Assembly (NCBI RefSeq): GCF_947500125.1
Contig: NZ_CANMRA010000009.1
Location: forward strand, 1-64,000
Reading direction: 5' to 3'
DNA: 64,000 nucleotides
Source of the DNA: an uncultured Kocuria sp.
GTDB taxonomy: Bacteria > Actinomycetota > Actinomycetes > Actinomycetales > Micrococcaceae
The notes below the pieces were generated by a model. It was not told where the DNA came from. It saw nothing but the letters and a program-made list of their open reading frames with translations, and ran no database searches. The translations under genes were made by a program, and so were the position numbers. Below are positions 8,309 through 17,368 of this stretch, one piece after another (positions within the stretch are counted from its first letter, which is position 1; the number at the start of each line of letters is the position of its first letter).

Positions 8309-10429
8309 TCAGGCGTGCCCGGCCTGCTGCATCTGGCGCAGCTCCTTCTTGAGGTCCGCGAGCTCGTCGCGGATCCGCCCGGCGAGCTCGAACTGCAGCT
8401 CCTGGGCCGCGGCCTGCATCTGCTCCGTCATCTGCGCGATGAGGTCCACGAGGTCCTCCGCCGGTGCGGCCGTGAACCCGTCCTGGCGCAGCTTGTCCTC
8501 CGCGGCCACCACGGCGTCCCGCCCGCCCTTGCCCCCGGTCGGCGCGGTCTTCTTGCCGGCGGCGGCCCGCCGGGCGAGCAACTCCCGGGTGTCCTCCTCC
8601 TCGCGCTGGAGCTGGTCGGTGATGTCGGCGATCTTCTTCCGCAGGGGCTGCGGGTCGATGCCGTGCTCCGTGTTGTAGGCGACCTGGATCTCCCGGCGCC
8701 GGTTCGTCTCCTCGATCGCGGTGGCCATCGAGTCGGTGATCCGGTCGGCGTACATGTGCACCTGCCCGGAGACGTTGCGGGCGGCGCGGCCGATCGTCTG
8801 GATCAGGGACGTCGTCGAGCGCAGGAAGCCCTCCTTGTCCGCGTCGAGGATCGCCACGAGGGACACCTCGGGCAGGTCCAGGCCCTCCCGGAGCAGGTTG
8901 ATGCCGACGAGGACGTCGAACGTGCCCATCCGCAGCTCGCGCAGCAGCTCCACGCGGCGGAGGGTGTCGACGTCGGAGTGCAGGTACTGGACCCTGACCC
9001 CGTGCTCCATGAGGTACTCGGTGAGGTCCTCGGCCATGCGCTTGGTGAGGGTCGTGACGAGCACGCGCTCGTCCCGCTCGACCCGCAGGTTGATCTCATC
9101 GAGGAGGTCGTCGATCTGACCCTTGGTGGGCTTGACGATCACCTCCGGGTCCACCAGGCCCGTGGGGCGGATGATCTGCTCCACGTAGCCGTCCGCCTGG
9201 GACAGCTCGTACTTGCCGGGCGTGGCCGAGAGGTAGACGGTCTGACCGATGCGCTCCAGGAACTCGTCCCACTTCAGCGGGCGGTTGTCCATCGCGGAGG
9301 GCAGCCGGAAGCCGTGCTCCACCAGGGTGCGCTTGCGGGACATGTCCCCCTCGTACATGCCGCCGATCTGCGGGATGGTCACGTGGGACTCGTCGACCAC
9401 CAGCAGGAAGTCGTCCGGGAAGTAGTCGATGAGGCAGTGCGGGGCGGACCCGCGGGGGCGGCCGTCGATGTGCAGCGAGTAGTTCTCGATGCCGTTGCAG
9501 TAGCCCATCTGCTCCATCATCTCGAGGTCGTACGTGGTGCGCATCCGCAGCCGCTGGGCCTCCACCAGCTTGTTCTGCGACTCCAGCTCCTGCAGCCGCG
9601 CCGCGAGCTCGTCCTCGACGGCCTTCACGGCCCGGGCCATCCGGTCCGCGCCCGCCACGTAGTGGGAGGCCGGGAAGACGTACATCTCGGTCTCCTCCCG
9701 GATGATCTCCCCGGTGAGCGGGTGGAGGGTGTAGATGGACTCGATCTCGTCGCCGAAGAACTCCACGCGGACCGCGTGCTCCTCGTACATCGGGATGATC
9801 TCCACGGTGTCCCCGCGCACCCGGAAGGTGCCCCGGTGGAAGTCGACGTCGTTGCGCGCGTACTGCATGTTCACGAACCGGCGCAGCAGCTCGTCGCGGT
9901 CCATCTCCTGCCCCCGGCGCAGGGTGACCATCTGCTCCACGTACTCCTCGGGGGTGCCCAGGCCGTAGATGCAGGACACGGTGGCGACCACGACGACGTC
10001 GCGCCGGGTCAGCAGGGCGTTGGTCGCCGAGTGCCGCAGCCGCTCGACCTCCTCGTTGACCGAGGAGTCCTTCTCGATGAAGGTGTCCGTCTGCGGGACG
10101 TAGGCCTCGGGCTGGTAGTAGTCGTAGTAGGACACGAAGTACTCGACGGCGTTGTTGGGCAGCAGCTCCCGCAGCTCGTTCGCGAGCTGCGCGGCCAGCG
10201 TCTTGTTCTGCACCATGACGAGGGTCGGCCGCTGGACGCGCTCGATGAGCCACGCGGCGGTCGCGGACTTGCCGGTGCCGGTGGCGCCGAGCAGCACGAC
10301 GTCCTTCTCCCCCGCCTCGATCCTCGTGGCGAGCTCCTCGATGGCCCTGGGCTGGTCGCCCGCGGGGACGTAGTCGGAGATGACCTCGAAGGGGGCGACG
10401 ACACGGTTGATCTTCTGGGCGAGGCTCAT
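8309..10429 (-). CDS. uvrB: UvrABC system protein B (excinuclease subunit B)
   Basis: Damage-verification helicase of nucleotide excision repair, loaded by UvrA and partner of UvrC. The 706-residue protein has full family length. It starts with the typical [16 protein letters not shown], followed by Walker A GATGTGKS, the beta-hairpin region [27 protein letters not shown]-type motif [14 protein letters not shown], helicase motifs [14 protein letters not shown] and QTIGRAARN, and a C-terminal UVR motif. The ATG at 10429 gives the standard N-terminus. It is a stand-alone gene, divergent from the oxidoreductase at 10657. No LexA box was identified by eye in the 227-base upstream gap. Confidence 0.97.
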   Translation of the reverse strand: MSLAQKINRVVAPFEVISDYVPAGDQPRAIEELATRIEAGEKDVVLLGATGTGKSATAAWLIERVQRPTLVMVQNKTLAAQLANELRELLPNNAVEYFVSYYDYYQPEAYVPQTDTFIEKDSSVNEEVERLRHSATNALLTRRDVVVVATVSCIYGLGTPEEYVEQMVTLRRGQEMDRDELLRRFVNMQYARNDVDFHRGTFRVRGDTVEIIPMYEEHAVRVEFFGDEIESIYTLHPLTGEIIREETEMYVFPASHYVAGADRMARAVKAVEDELAARLQELESQNKLVEAQRLRMRTTYDLEMMEQMGYCNGIENYSLHIDGRPRGSAPHCLIDYFPDDFLLVVDESHVTIPQIGGMYEGDMSRKRTLVEHGFRLPSAMDNRPLKWDEFLERIGQTVYLSATPGKYELSQADGYVEQIIRPTGLVDPEVIVKPTKGQIDDLLDEINLRVERDERVLVTTLTKRMAEDLTEYLMEHGVRVQYLHSDVDTLRRVELLRELRMGTFDVLVGINLLREGLDLPEVSLVAILDADKEGFLRSTTSLIQTIGRAARNVSGQVHMYADRITDSMATAIEETNRRREIQVAYNTEHGIDPQPLRKKIADITDQLQREEEDTRELLARRAAAGKKTAPTGGKGGRDAVVAAEDKLRQDGFTAAPAEDLVDLIAQMTEQMQAAAQELQFELAGRIRDELADLKKELRQMQQAGHA

Positions 10430-10656
10430 GACACCAGGCTACGCGCCGCCCCGGACACGCAGCCCGGGTTCCTCCGGAGGCGATCGGCCCCGCCGCGACC
10501 GGGCGTCGGCACCGGGAGCCGCACCGGCGGCGCACCGGAGAGGGCCCGGGGACACGCCCGGGAAATACGCCGTGGGCCCCGCCCGTTGCACAGGGCACAC
10601 CGCCGCGCCCGGCGGGGAGCCACCGGCGCCCCCGGGCCACCCTCGAGAGGAACACC

Positions 10657-11511
10657 GTGTCCATCGTCATCACCGGGGCGACCGGCCAGCTGGGCCGCCA
10701 CGTCATCAGCTCCCTCCTGCGCCTGGACGTGCAGCTGCCGGACCTCGTGGCCGCCGGCCGCAACGAGGACAAGCTCGGAGCCCTCCGGGAGCTGGACCTC
10801 GCCACGGTCCGGATCGACTACACCGACCCCGCGACCCTGGACGAGGCCTTCGCCGGGGCGGACACGGTCCTGCTGATCTCCAGCAGCGAGGTGGGCCGGC
10901 GGGTGCCCCAGCACCGGAACGCGGTCGACGCCGCCGTCCGGGCCGGGGTGTCCCGCCTCGTCTACACCAGCGCCCTCGGCGCCGACCGCGGGAAGCTGCT
11001 GCTCGCGGAGGAGCACCTGGCCACGGAGCAGGCCATCGCCGAGTCCGGGCTCCCGTACACGATCGTGCGCAACGGCTGGTACACCGAGAACTTCGAGCCG
11101 GCCCTGCGGCACGCGGAGACCACCGGCGTGGTCCTCGCCAGCGCCGGGGAGGGCCGGGTGGCCAGCGCCACGCGCGAGGACTACGCGGAGGCGATCGCCG
11201 CGGTCCTCGCCCAGGACGGCCACTCGGGGCAGACCTACGAGCTCTCCGGGGACGTGGCGTGGAGCTTCGACGAGCTCGCCGCGGCGCTCACCGAGGTCCT
11301 GGACCGGGAGGTGACCTACCGGCGCCTCACGCCCGAGCAGCACCTGGCGGAGCTGGAGCGGACCGGCGTGGACGAGAGCACCGCGCGCCTCCTGGTGGCC
11401 CTGGACGCCAACATCGAGGACGGCGCCCTGGACCTCGTCACCGGGGACCTGTCGCGGCTGCTCGGCCGGCACACCACCCCGCTGGTCGACGCGCTGCACG
11501 AGATGCGCTGA
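10657..11511 (+). CDS. NmrA/QorB-like NAD(P)-binding oxidoreductase
   Basis: 284-residue atypical short-chain protein. The N-terminus MSIVITGATGQLGRHV holds the glycine-rich NAD(P) motif GATGQLG (7-13), and the body resembles NmrA/HSCARG and quinone oxidoreductase 2 proteins (VYTSALGAD, TIVRNGWYTENF, YELSGD). Such proteins reduce quinones or act as redox sensors; which applies here is not visible. A GTG start after AGAGGAACACC is chosen. It is transcribed away from uvrB and followed by a short hairpin, so it is probably monocistronic. Confidence 0.82.
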   Translation: MSIVITGATGQLGRHVISSLLRLDVQLPDLVAAGRNEDKLGALRELDLATVRIDYTDPATLDEAFAGADTVLLISSSEVGRRVPQHRNAVDAAVRAGVSRLVYTSALGADRGKLLLAEEHLATEQAIAESGLPYTIVRNGWYTENFEPALRHAETTGVVLASAGEGRVASATREDYAEAIAAVLAQDGHSGQTYELSGDVAWSFDELAAALTEVLDREVTYRRLTPEQHLAELERTGVDESTARLLVALDANIEDGALDLVTGDLSRLLGRHTTPLVDALHEMR

Positions 11512-11512
11512 G

Positions 11513-11532
11513 TCCCGGGCCGCCGCCCGGGA
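11513..11532 (+). terminator. Hairpin after the NmrA-like gene
   Basis: TCCCGGGC-CGCC-GCCCGGGA is an 8-bp stem with a 4-base loop directly after the stop codon at 11511, lying between two convergent genes. Confidence 0.6.
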
Positions 11533-11541
11533 GCCGGGCCG

Positions 11542-11814
11542 TCAGTTGCGGGAGGTCCCGGACCGGGGGCCGCCGCGGGAGTCGTCCCGGTGGTACAGGT
11601 ACTCGTTGCCGTGCTCGTCCTTCTCGATCACGAAGTGCTTCTGGCACTCCTCGAACCAGGCGTGGGCGCGTTCGCTCTCCTCGGCGCCGTGGGCCTCCGG
11701 CGAGACGCGATCGGCGGCCCCGTAGACCATGAGGGCGATCTGGTTCAGCCGGTCCAGCAGGCGGTAGCCCGACGACGGTGAGTCCTCGTTGACGGTGTGC
11801 TGCTCTTTCGACAT
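11542..11814 (-). CDS. Small hypothetical protein (90 aa)
   Basis: A 90-residue hydrophilic protein starting MSKEQHTVNEDSP, with a central helical part (YRLLDRLNQIALMVYGAADRV) and an acidic/His-containing C-terminal half (EECQKHFVIEKDEHGNEYLYHRDD). There is no signal peptide or membrane segment. The ATG at 11814 follows the GGGGGA-containing leader. I do not recognise the family. It follows the DUF1206 gene on the same strand after about 110 bases, which is compatible with co-transcription. Confidence 0.65.
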   Translation of the reverse strand: MSKEQHTVNEDSPSSGYRLLDRLNQIALMVYGAADRVSPEAHGAEESERAHAWFEECQKHFVIEKDEHGNEYLYHRDDSRGGPRSGTSRN

Positions 11815-11926
11815 GACGTCCCCCCGGTGACCGCGATGCGGATGGGACCAGTCTAGTCCTCGTGCCGCGGACGGCGAAGGGCCGGCAACGACTCCGGACG
11901 CCCGGGGACGTCGTCCGCGGACGTCC

Positions 11927-12754
11927 TCACATCCGCTGGTACTTGGCCCTGACCACCATGAACACCCCGTAGCAGATGAGTCCCAGGGCCACGGCCCCGA
12001 GGATCCACGCGCCGAAGGGCTGCTCCTGGAGGGACTTGAGCGCACCGTCCAGACCAGTCGACTGCTCCGGGTCGTGCTGCACCGTGGCCACGACGAAGAG
12101 CACGCCGAGCACGCCCAGGGCCACGCCCTTCGCCGCGTACCCGGCCGCGCCCAGCCAGACCACGGCCGATCCGGCCGTGCCGGCCGGCAGGCTCCTCAGG
12201 TTGTCCCGGAAGGACCTCGTCACGCCCCGGTGGACGAAGAACGCACCCGCGACGACGAGGCCCAGACCCACGGCGATCAGGAGCACCGTGCCGGCTGGAT
12301 GCGCCATGAGCCGGGCACTGAGCGACTGCGTCGACTCGCTGCTGTCGCTCGAGCCCCCGAGGGCGTACTTCCCGAACACCGCGCCGATGGCGCCGTAGAC
12401 GACCGCCTGGCCGCCCATCTTGGCCCGGTGCCTGAGCCGCTCCCCGTCCGAGCGCTGCGTCGCGCCGAAGAACACCTCGCTGAACAGGAAGACGGCGAGC
12501 GCCGCGCAGCCCAGGAAGCACGCCCACAGCAGGACCGTGCCGCCGGGGCTGCCCGCGAGCGCGGCGACCGCCCCGGACTGGTCCGCGGAACCGGAGCCGC
12601 CGGTGGCGACGCGCAGCGCGATGACCCCGATCATGATGTGCAGCAGCCCCGCCGCCACGTATCCTGCGCGCGCCGCGAGGAGGAACCCCCGGGAGTCCGT
12701 CGCGTCGTCCGCGGCGTCGGCCGCTCTCGTGGCCTGCCGGCCGACCTCGCCCAT
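11927..12754 (-). CDS. DUF1206 domain-containing membrane protein
   Basis: 275-residue protein with six hydrophobic helices arranged as three two-helix repeats, each with the DUF1206 pattern (ARAGYVAAGLLHIMIGVIAL; GGQAVVYGAIGAVFGKYALG; WLGAAGYAAKGVALGVLGVL). The function of the family is unknown. The ATG at 12754 follows AGGAGGAGCC; an in-frame ATG nine codons earlier (12781) lacks a comparable SD. The gene is divergent from the GAF-ANTAR regulator. Confidence 0.85.
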   Translation of the reverse strand: MGEVGRQATRAADAADDATDSRGFLLAARAGYVAAGLLHIMIGVIALRVATGGSGSADQSGAVAALAGSPGGTVLLWACFLGCAALAVFLFSEVFFGATQRSDGERLRHRAKMGGQAVVYGAIGAVFGKYALGGSSDSSESTQSLSARLMAHPAGTVLLIAVGLGLVVAGAFFVHRGVTRSFRDNLRSLPAGTAGSAVVWLGAAGYAAKGVALGVLGVLFVVATVQHDPEQSTGLDGALKSLQEQPFGAWILGAVALGLICYGVFMVVRAKYQRM

Positions 12755-12926
12755 GGCTCCTCCTGCGGTGTGGGACTCCATCGTGCGCCTGCGGACCGCG
12801 CCTGTCCACGACGCCGTTCGGCTGACACCCGGCGGCCGCCCTGCCGGGTCCGACGGCGGCGTTCCCGGCAGCAACGGATTCTCCGATCCGGGTGCTCCCG
12901 ACCGGGCACGGGGGGAGACTGGGGGG

Positions 12927-13703
12927 ATGAGCAGGGACTTCGGACGAACGACCGCGACGACCTCCGATGAGGACCGGGCGAGGAGTGTGGACGGGGACCT
13001 GGCCGGGCGGCTGGGCGAGCTGGCCCGCACCCTGCAGGTGGAGGAGGACGTCCAGGGCACGCTCGTGGCCATGGTCCACGCCGCGCAGGAGCTCATCCCC
13101 GGGGTGGTGGAGGCCTCGATCTCGGTGGCCAGGCGGCGGCGCTGCATCGAGTCCCGGGCCGCCTCCGGCGAGCTGCCCCGCAGGGTGGACCGGCTGCAGG
13201 AGGACACCGGGGAGGGACCCTGCATGGACGCGGCCTACGAGGAGCGGATCGTGCGCGTGCCCGACTTCCGCCGCGAGGACCGGTGGCCGCGGTTCGCTCC
13301 GGCCGCGCTGGAGGCGGGCGCCACGTCGATGCTCGCCTTCCAGCTCTACACCGACGGCGACGTCCTCGGGGCGCTCAACGTCTACGGGGCCGGCTTCGGG
13401 GCCTTCACCGAGGAGTCGGAGGAGATCGGCCTGCTGGTGGCGGCGCACGCCGCGGTGGCCCTCGCCGCCGCCCAGCAGGTCGACCACCTCCACGAGGCGC
13501 TGGCCACCCGGGACCTCATCGGCCAGGCGAAGGGCGTGCTCATGGAGCGGTTCAAGATCACGCCCCACGAGGCGTTCGTCCTCCTCACCACCGCCAGCTC
13601 GCAGACGAACACCAAGCTCCGGGACGTGGCCGAGCAGCTGGCCACCACCGGCGTCCTCGCCGGGGAACAGCCCGAGGGGTCAGCCGGCCCGCGGGACTCC
13701 TGA
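12927..13703 (+). CDS. GAF and ANTAR domain-containing regulator
   Basis: 258-residue cytoplasmic regulator. Residues ~25-170 form a GAF sensor (DTGEGPCMDAAYEERIVRVPDF, SMLAFQLYTDGDVLGALNVY). The last ~60 residues are an ANTAR RNA-binding domain (ATRDLIGQAKGVLMERFKI, then two helices). ANTAR proteins bind paired hairpins in mRNA leaders to stop termination; the ligand and target are unknown here. The ATG at 12927 lies after a G-rich SD (GGGGGG). The 172-base gap to the divergent DUF1206 gene contains the promoters. It ends tail-to-tail with the ECF sigma gene. Confidence 0.9.
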   Translation: MSRDFGRTTATTSDEDRARSVDGDLAGRLGELARTLQVEEDVQGTLVAMVHAAQELIPGVVEASISVARRRRCIESRAASGELPRRVDRLQEDTGEGPCMDAAYEERIVRVPDFRREDRWPRFAPAALEAGATSMLAFQLYTDGDVLGALNVYGAGFGAFTEESEEIGLLVAAHAAVALAAAQQVDHLHEALATRDLIGQAKGVLMERFKITPHEAFVLLTTASSQTNTKLRDVAEQLATTGVLAGEQPEGSAGPRDS

Positions 13704-13722
13704 CCGGCTCGGCGCCGGCCGT

Positions 13723-14868
13723 TCACCCGCGGAGCCCAGCGTTGAGCCGGGCGGCCTGTCGCGTGAGGTGGTCGCGCTCGGGGAGGCTGAGCGCCGATCG
13801 GGCGGCCTCGGCGTAGAGCCGTGCCGCGGTCACGGCGTCGCCGTCGCGCTCGTGGAGGTACGCCGCGGCGGCGGTGTACCGGGGCAGGGCCGGGTCGAGA
13901 CCCTCCAGGGCGGCCAGCCCGGCGCGAGGGCTCTCGGCCTCGCCGAGCGCGACGGCGCGGTTGAGGCGGGCGACCGGACTGTCGGTGAGCCGCACGAGCT
14001 CGTCGTACCACTCGACGATCTGCGTCCAGTCGGTCTCCTCGGCCGTGCGGGCGTCGGCGTGGAGCGCGGCGATGGCGGCCTGGGCCTGGAACTCCCCCGG
14101 GCGGTCGCGGGCGAGGGCGGCCTGCAGGACGTCGACGCCCTCGACGATCAGACGGGTGTCCCACCGGGTGCGGTCCTGCTCGGCGAGCGGAACGAGGCTG
14201 CCGTCGGGCCGGGTCCGGGCGGGGCGCCGGGCGTGGTGGAGCAGCATGAGCGCGAGCAGCCCCGCCACCTCCTCGTGCTCGATCCCGGCCGCCAGCCGGC
14301 GGGTGAGCCGGATCGCCTCGGCGGCGAGGTCGACGTCGCCGGAGTAGCCCTCGTTGAAGACGAGGTAGAGCACGCGCAGCACCGTGGCGACGTCACCGGG
14401 CTGCTGGAACCGGACGCCCGAGACGGTCCGTTTGGCCCGGCTGATCCGCTGCGCCATGGTCGCCTCGGGGACGAGGTAGGCCTGCGCGATCTGTCGCGTG
14501 CTCAGACCGCCGACCGCGCGCAGGGTCAGGGCGACCGCCGAGGCCGGTGTCAGCGAGGGGTGGGCGCACAGGAAGTACAGCTGGAGCGTGTCGTCCGCCG
14601 TCGCTCCCGGGCCGGGCGCGGGCTCGTCCTCGACCCGGATCTCGCGCCGGCGCCGGGAGGTGTCCGCGCGGGCGGCGTCCAGGAACTTGCGCCAGGCCAC
14701 GGCGATCAGCCAGGCCCTCGGGTTCCGCGGCGGATCCCCCGGCCATACGCGCACCGCCTCGACGAGGGCGTCCTGCACGGCGTCCTCGGCCGCCGCGAAG
14801 CCGGCTCCGCGGCGGACGAGGATCCCGATCACGGCGGGGGTGAGGGTCCGCAGCAGGGCCTCGTCCAC
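13723..14868 (-). CDS. ECF42-type RNA polymerase sigma factor with C-terminal DUF6596/TPR region
   Basis: 381-residue sigma-70 relative. Region 2 is near residues 10-75 (AAAEDAVQDALVEAVRVWP, NPRAWLIAVAWRKFLD) and region 4 near 105-160 (LSTRQIAQAYLVPEATMAQRISRAKR). A ~220-residue all-helical C-terminal extension ends in TPR-like repeats (YTAAAAYLHERDGDAVTAARLYAEAA). This extension and the upstream DGPF gene are the hallmarks of ECF42, where the extension replaces an anti-sigma factor. The GTG start at 14868 lies 6 bases after the DGPF stop codon, so the two are coupled. Confidence 0.9.
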   Translation of the reverse strand: MDEALLRTLTPAVIGILVRRGAGFAAAEDAVQDALVEAVRVWPGDPPRNPRAWLIAVAWRKFLDAARADTSRRRREIRVEDEPAPGPGATADDTLQLYFLCAHPSLTPASAVALTLRAVGGLSTRQIAQAYLVPEATMAQRISRAKRTVSGVRFQQPGDVATVLRVLYLVFNEGYSGDVDLAAEAIRLTRRLAAGIEHEEVAGLLALMLLHHARRPARTRPDGSLVPLAEQDRTRWDTRLIVEGVDVLQAALARDRPGEFQAQAAIAALHADARTAEETDWTQIVEWYDELVRLTDSPVARLNRAVALGEAESPRAGLAALEGLDPALPRYTAAAAYLHERDGDAVTAARLYAEAARSALSLPERDHLTRQAARLNAGLRG

Positions 14869-14874
14869 CGGGGG

Positions 14875-15282
14875 TCAGTCCGTGACGGTCGGCGGTGCGC
14901 CCAGGAACGGACGCACCTCGAGCCACTCGTGGATGGGCTTCCCGCCCGCCCCTGGGGCCGCGGACAGCTCCCCGGCCAGCTCCAGGGCCCGCTCGTAGGA
15001 GTCGACGTCGATCACCATCCACCCGGCGATCAGGTCCTTGGTCTCCGCGAACGGGCCGTCGGTGACCGGCGGCCGCCCCTCGCCGTCGTAGCGGACGAAC
15101 GTGCCCTCCGGGGACAGTGCCTGCGCGTCGACGAACTCACCGGTCCCCCTGAGGCGCTCGGCGAACTCCTCCATGTACCGCACGTGCGCCGAGACCTCCT
15201 CCGGCGTCCACCGGTCCATCGGCACGTCGTGCACGGCTGCCGGCGCGCCACGGTAGTGCTTGAGCAACAGGTACTTGGCCAT
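14875..15282 (-). CDS. YCII/DGPF-domain protein, partner of ECF42
   Basis: 135-residue protein starting MAKYLLLKHYRG with the signature DGPFAETKD at about 75-83 and the DVDSYERALELA helix typical of the YCII fold. DGPF proteins are encoded beside ECF42 sigma factors in many actinobacteria and their genes are often direct targets. Their biochemical role is unclear. The ATG at 15282 has AAGGAGGACATC upstream (minus strand), a strong SD. First gene of the DGPF-sigma pair. Confidence 0.9.
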   Translation of the reverse strand: MAKYLLLKHYRGAPAAVHDVPMDRWTPEEVSAHVRYMEEFAERLRGTGEFVDAQALSPEGTFVRYDGEGRPPVTDGPFAETKDLIAGWMVIDVDSYERALELAGELSAAPGAGGKPIHEWLEVRPFLGAPPTVTD

Positions 15283-15501
15283 GATGTCCTCCTTGCCGAA
15301 GTACGGCCCATTGTGGCCGCGTTCGCCCCGGGGACGGAGCCGCGCGCGGGATCTCGACATCCCGCCGCGACATCTTTCGGTTTTCTCCCTGCACCCCGCC
15401 GGACCGGAGGACGATGGTGGGTGGGACCAGGCTCGAGCGGCGCACCGTGGTGTGCGCCCCGGCACGATCACCGGCACGTTCACCGGCACTTGGGGGCTCA
15501 C

Positions 15502-15927
15502 ATGGACACGGACATCGTTGCGGACACGTTCGAGGCGTCGCAGGCGGCGGTGGCCGCACGGATCGACGAGATCCTCGACGCGGCGATCTCCAAGGACATC
15601 GACCGGTTGATGAGCTACCACCTGGACGGACCGAAGTTCACCAAGTTCGACGACGAAGAGCCGCTGGACCGTCAGGACGCCGAGACGAGCGCGCGCCGGG
15701 AGGCCGAGCAGTTCGCGGTCATGGACGAACTCCGTGCCAGGTTCGACGGGCTCCAGATCGACGTGTTCGGACCAGTGGCCATCGCGACAGGCGTCTTCGT
15801 CTGGGAGGGCACGGCCAACGGCACGTCCTTCTCCGGCCGGAACCGGTCGACCGTGGTGTTCGTCGAGCACGGGGGCCAGTGGCTGATCGCCCACGAGCAC
15901 TACTCCCCCTTCGTCGCCAGCTACTGA
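15502..15927 (+). CDS. SnoaL-like / nuclear transport factor 2-fold protein
   Basis: 141-residue single-domain protein: N-terminal helices (AAVAARIDEILDAAISKDIDRLMSYH), then the cone-shaped sheet pattern (HLDGPKFTKFDD, VAIATGVFVWEGTANG, RNRSTVVFVEHGGQWLIAHEHYS). This is the SnoaL/DUF4440 arrangement, usually a small-molecule enzyme or binding protein of unknown substrate. The ATG at 15502 begins just where homology begins. The gene is divergent from the DGPF/sigma pair and is followed by a hairpin at 16089. Confidence 0.8.
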   Translation: MDTDIVADTFEASQAAVAARIDEILDAAISKDIDRLMSYHLDGPKFTKFDDEEPLDRQDAETSARREAEQFAVMDELRARFDGLQIDVFGPVAIATGVFVWEGTANGTSFSGRNRSTVVFVEHGGQWLIAHEHYSPFVASY

Positions 15928-16187
15928 GCTGCTTCGTTCCGCTGCCACGGGATGCCCCCGTCGCCGAAGGGCACGGGGACACCCCTCAGCACCGTGCCCT
16001 CAACACGATGCCGCGAGAATTGCGCACTTCTCGGAAGATCACCGTGCCGGCCTGCACGGACGGTTCCACGAGCTCACGGCCGAGGTCGCCGGTCCCCGCA
16101 GCTGCGCGCCGGGGACCGGACCGGGGCGCTCCTGGACTCCTCGGGGCTGCGGGTGGGCCCGGAGGCGTCACCGGAACCTCGTCCGCC
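15928..16187. other. Intergenic stretch without a recognisable gene
   Basis: Between the SnoaL-like gene and the Crp/Fnr operon promoter I see no supported coding sequence. The only clear structure is the hairpin at 16089-16119. Confidence 0.5.
16089..16119 (+). terminator. Hairpin between SnoaL-like gene and Crp/Fnr operon
   Basis: CCGGTCCCCG and CGGGGACCGG form a perfect 10-bp stem with an 11-base loop, about 160 bases after the SnoaL-like stop codon. Confidence 0.5.
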
Positions 16188-16238
16188 GTTGTGTGTCTTG
16201 GATTGCAGAACGGCTGCGACGGTCGTCCTACGTTGAGA
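16188..16238 (+). promoter_or_regulatory. Promoter-like element, copy A, before the small-membrane-protein/Crp operon
   Basis: GTTGTGTGTC at 16188, GCAGAAC about 17 bases on, and GTCCTACGTTGA from 16225 form a pattern that recurs with identical spacing at 21073 upstream of the GH15 gene. The GCAGAMC and CCTA boxes are about 16-17 bases apart, as -35/-10 boxes of an alternative sigma factor would be. It lies 35 bases before the leader ORF. Confidence 0.45.
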
Positions 16239-16272
16239 TGGCAGGTAGTCACCTCGAGGAAAGGACACTCCG

Positions 16273-16317
16273 ATGTCTGCCACCCACGCAGCACACGGAA
16301 CGGCGCGCACTTGGTGA
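16273..16317 (+). CDS. 14-codon leader ORF overlapping the next start
   Basis: ATG at 16273 is preceded at 7 bases by a strong SD (GAGGAAAGGA, 16256-16265). The ORF encodes MSATHAAHGTARTW and ends with TGA at 16315-16317, which overlaps the GTG start of the following membrane-protein frame (GTGA). It may be a coupling leader peptide, or the true N-terminus of the next gene separated by a frameshift. Confidence 0.4.
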   Translation: MSATHAAHGTARTW

Positions 16318-16499
16318 ACTCGGTGGTCATCGGTCTGGGCCTCACGGTGGTCCTGGAAGCGTTGATCCTGATGCCCCTGATGCTGGGCATGCCGCTGTTC
16401 GTCGTCGACACCATGGCGCTGTTCAGCCTGATGGGCCACCTGGTCTACGGGCTTATCCTGGGCCTGATCGCCGTGCGCGTTCTCAGGGGCCGCGCATGA
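16314..16499 (+). CDS. Small two-helix membrane protein (61 aa)
   Basis: From GTG 16314 the frame encodes 61 residues with two hydrophobic helices (VVIGLGLTVVLEALILMPLM and a MALFSLMGHLVYGLILGLIA stretch) and a short basic end (VRVLRGRA). It has no SD of its own and probably depends on coupling to the 14-codon ORF. It overlaps the Crp/Fnr start by ATGA. It looks like the last two helices of a larger membrane protein, so a truncation is possible. Function unknown. Confidence 0.5.
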   Translation: MNSVVIGLGLTVVLEALILMPLMLGMPLFVVDTMALFSLMGHLVYGLILGLIAVRVLRGRA

Positions 16500-17284
16500 G
16501 CGAGACCTGCGGGGACGACATCGTCCGCGCATCCGGGGGCGACCACAGGCCGTGGTCGCCCCCGGCACGAGAGGCGGACCCTTCGAGCACAGGCCCGGCG
16601 GACCCGTTCACCTGCATGGAGGAGGTCGACCTCTTCGCCGACCTCACCGCCGCCGAGATCGAGGCCATGCACCTGATGGTCCCCGAGCGGCGGTTCGGCC
16701 CGGGCGAGCTCGTCTACTCCCCGGCCCAGCCGGTCACGGCCCTGTTCATCCTCAAGACCGGCCGGGTCCGGGTCTTCCGCGTCGCCGAGGACGGCCGGGC
16801 CCTCACCATGGCGATCCTCGAGCCCGGGGCCGTGTTCGGGGAGATGCTCCTGCTGGGCCAGCAGATGTACGACAACTACGCCGAGGCCATCGAGCACTCG
16901 ACCATCTGCCAGCTCACCTCCGAGGAGGTCGAACGCTATCTGATCGCCGACCCGCGCATCGCGGTGCGGATCTCCCGAATCCTCGGGGCACAGGTCGCAC
17001 GCCTGGAGGACCGGCTCCTGGACCTGGCGCTGCGACCGCTCTCGGCCCGGGCCGCGAAGACCCTCCTGGCCCTCGCCGAGGCGGCTCCCCAGCCCCGTTT
17101 CGGTCCGGCGCCGCCGGTGCGGCTCACCCACGAACAACTGGCCGGTCTGCTCGGGGCCACCCGGGAGGCCACCAGCAAGACCATGGCCGACTTCGCCGCC
17201 CACGGCCTGATCAAACAGGGCCGCGGAAGGATCGCCGTCAAGGACGCCGAGGCGCTGCGCGTCATCGCCCGCAGGACGTCCTGA
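16496..17284 (+). CDS. Crp/Fnr-family transcriptional regulator
   Basis: 262-residue regulator: a ~40-residue disordered N-terminus, a cyclic-nucleotide-binding-type domain (about 40-155: LFADLTAAEIEAMHLMVPER, PGAVFGEMLLLGQ), a dimer helix, and a C-terminal winged helix (about 195-255: LTHEQLAGLLGATREATSKT). The N-terminus lacks a cluster of Cys, so it is not an FNR-type Fe-S sensor; a CRP-like or CooA/DNR-like sensor is possible. The ATG at 16496 overlaps the stop of the small membrane protein (ATGA). The next gene, an AhpD-like protein, begins 85 bases later on the same strand and is a candidate target. Confidence 0.88.
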   Translation: MSETCGDDIVRASGGDHRPWSPPAREADPSSTGPADPFTCMEEVDLFADLTAAEIEAMHLMVPERRFGPGELVYSPAQPVTALFILKTGRVRVFRVAEDGRALTMAILEPGAVFGEMLLLGQQMYDNYAEAIEHSTICQLTSEEVERYLIADPRIAVRISRILGAQVARLEDRLLDLALRPLSARAAKTLLALAEAAPQPRFGPAPPVRLTHEQLAGLLGATREATSKTMADFAAHGLIKQGRGRIAVKDAEALRVIARRTS

Positions 17285-17368
17285 CCCACCTCACACCCCT
17301 ATCGGCCCCCACGCTTCCTCTGGAAGAACCACCGATCCTCAGCACCCCCACGAACGGAAGGCACCACC

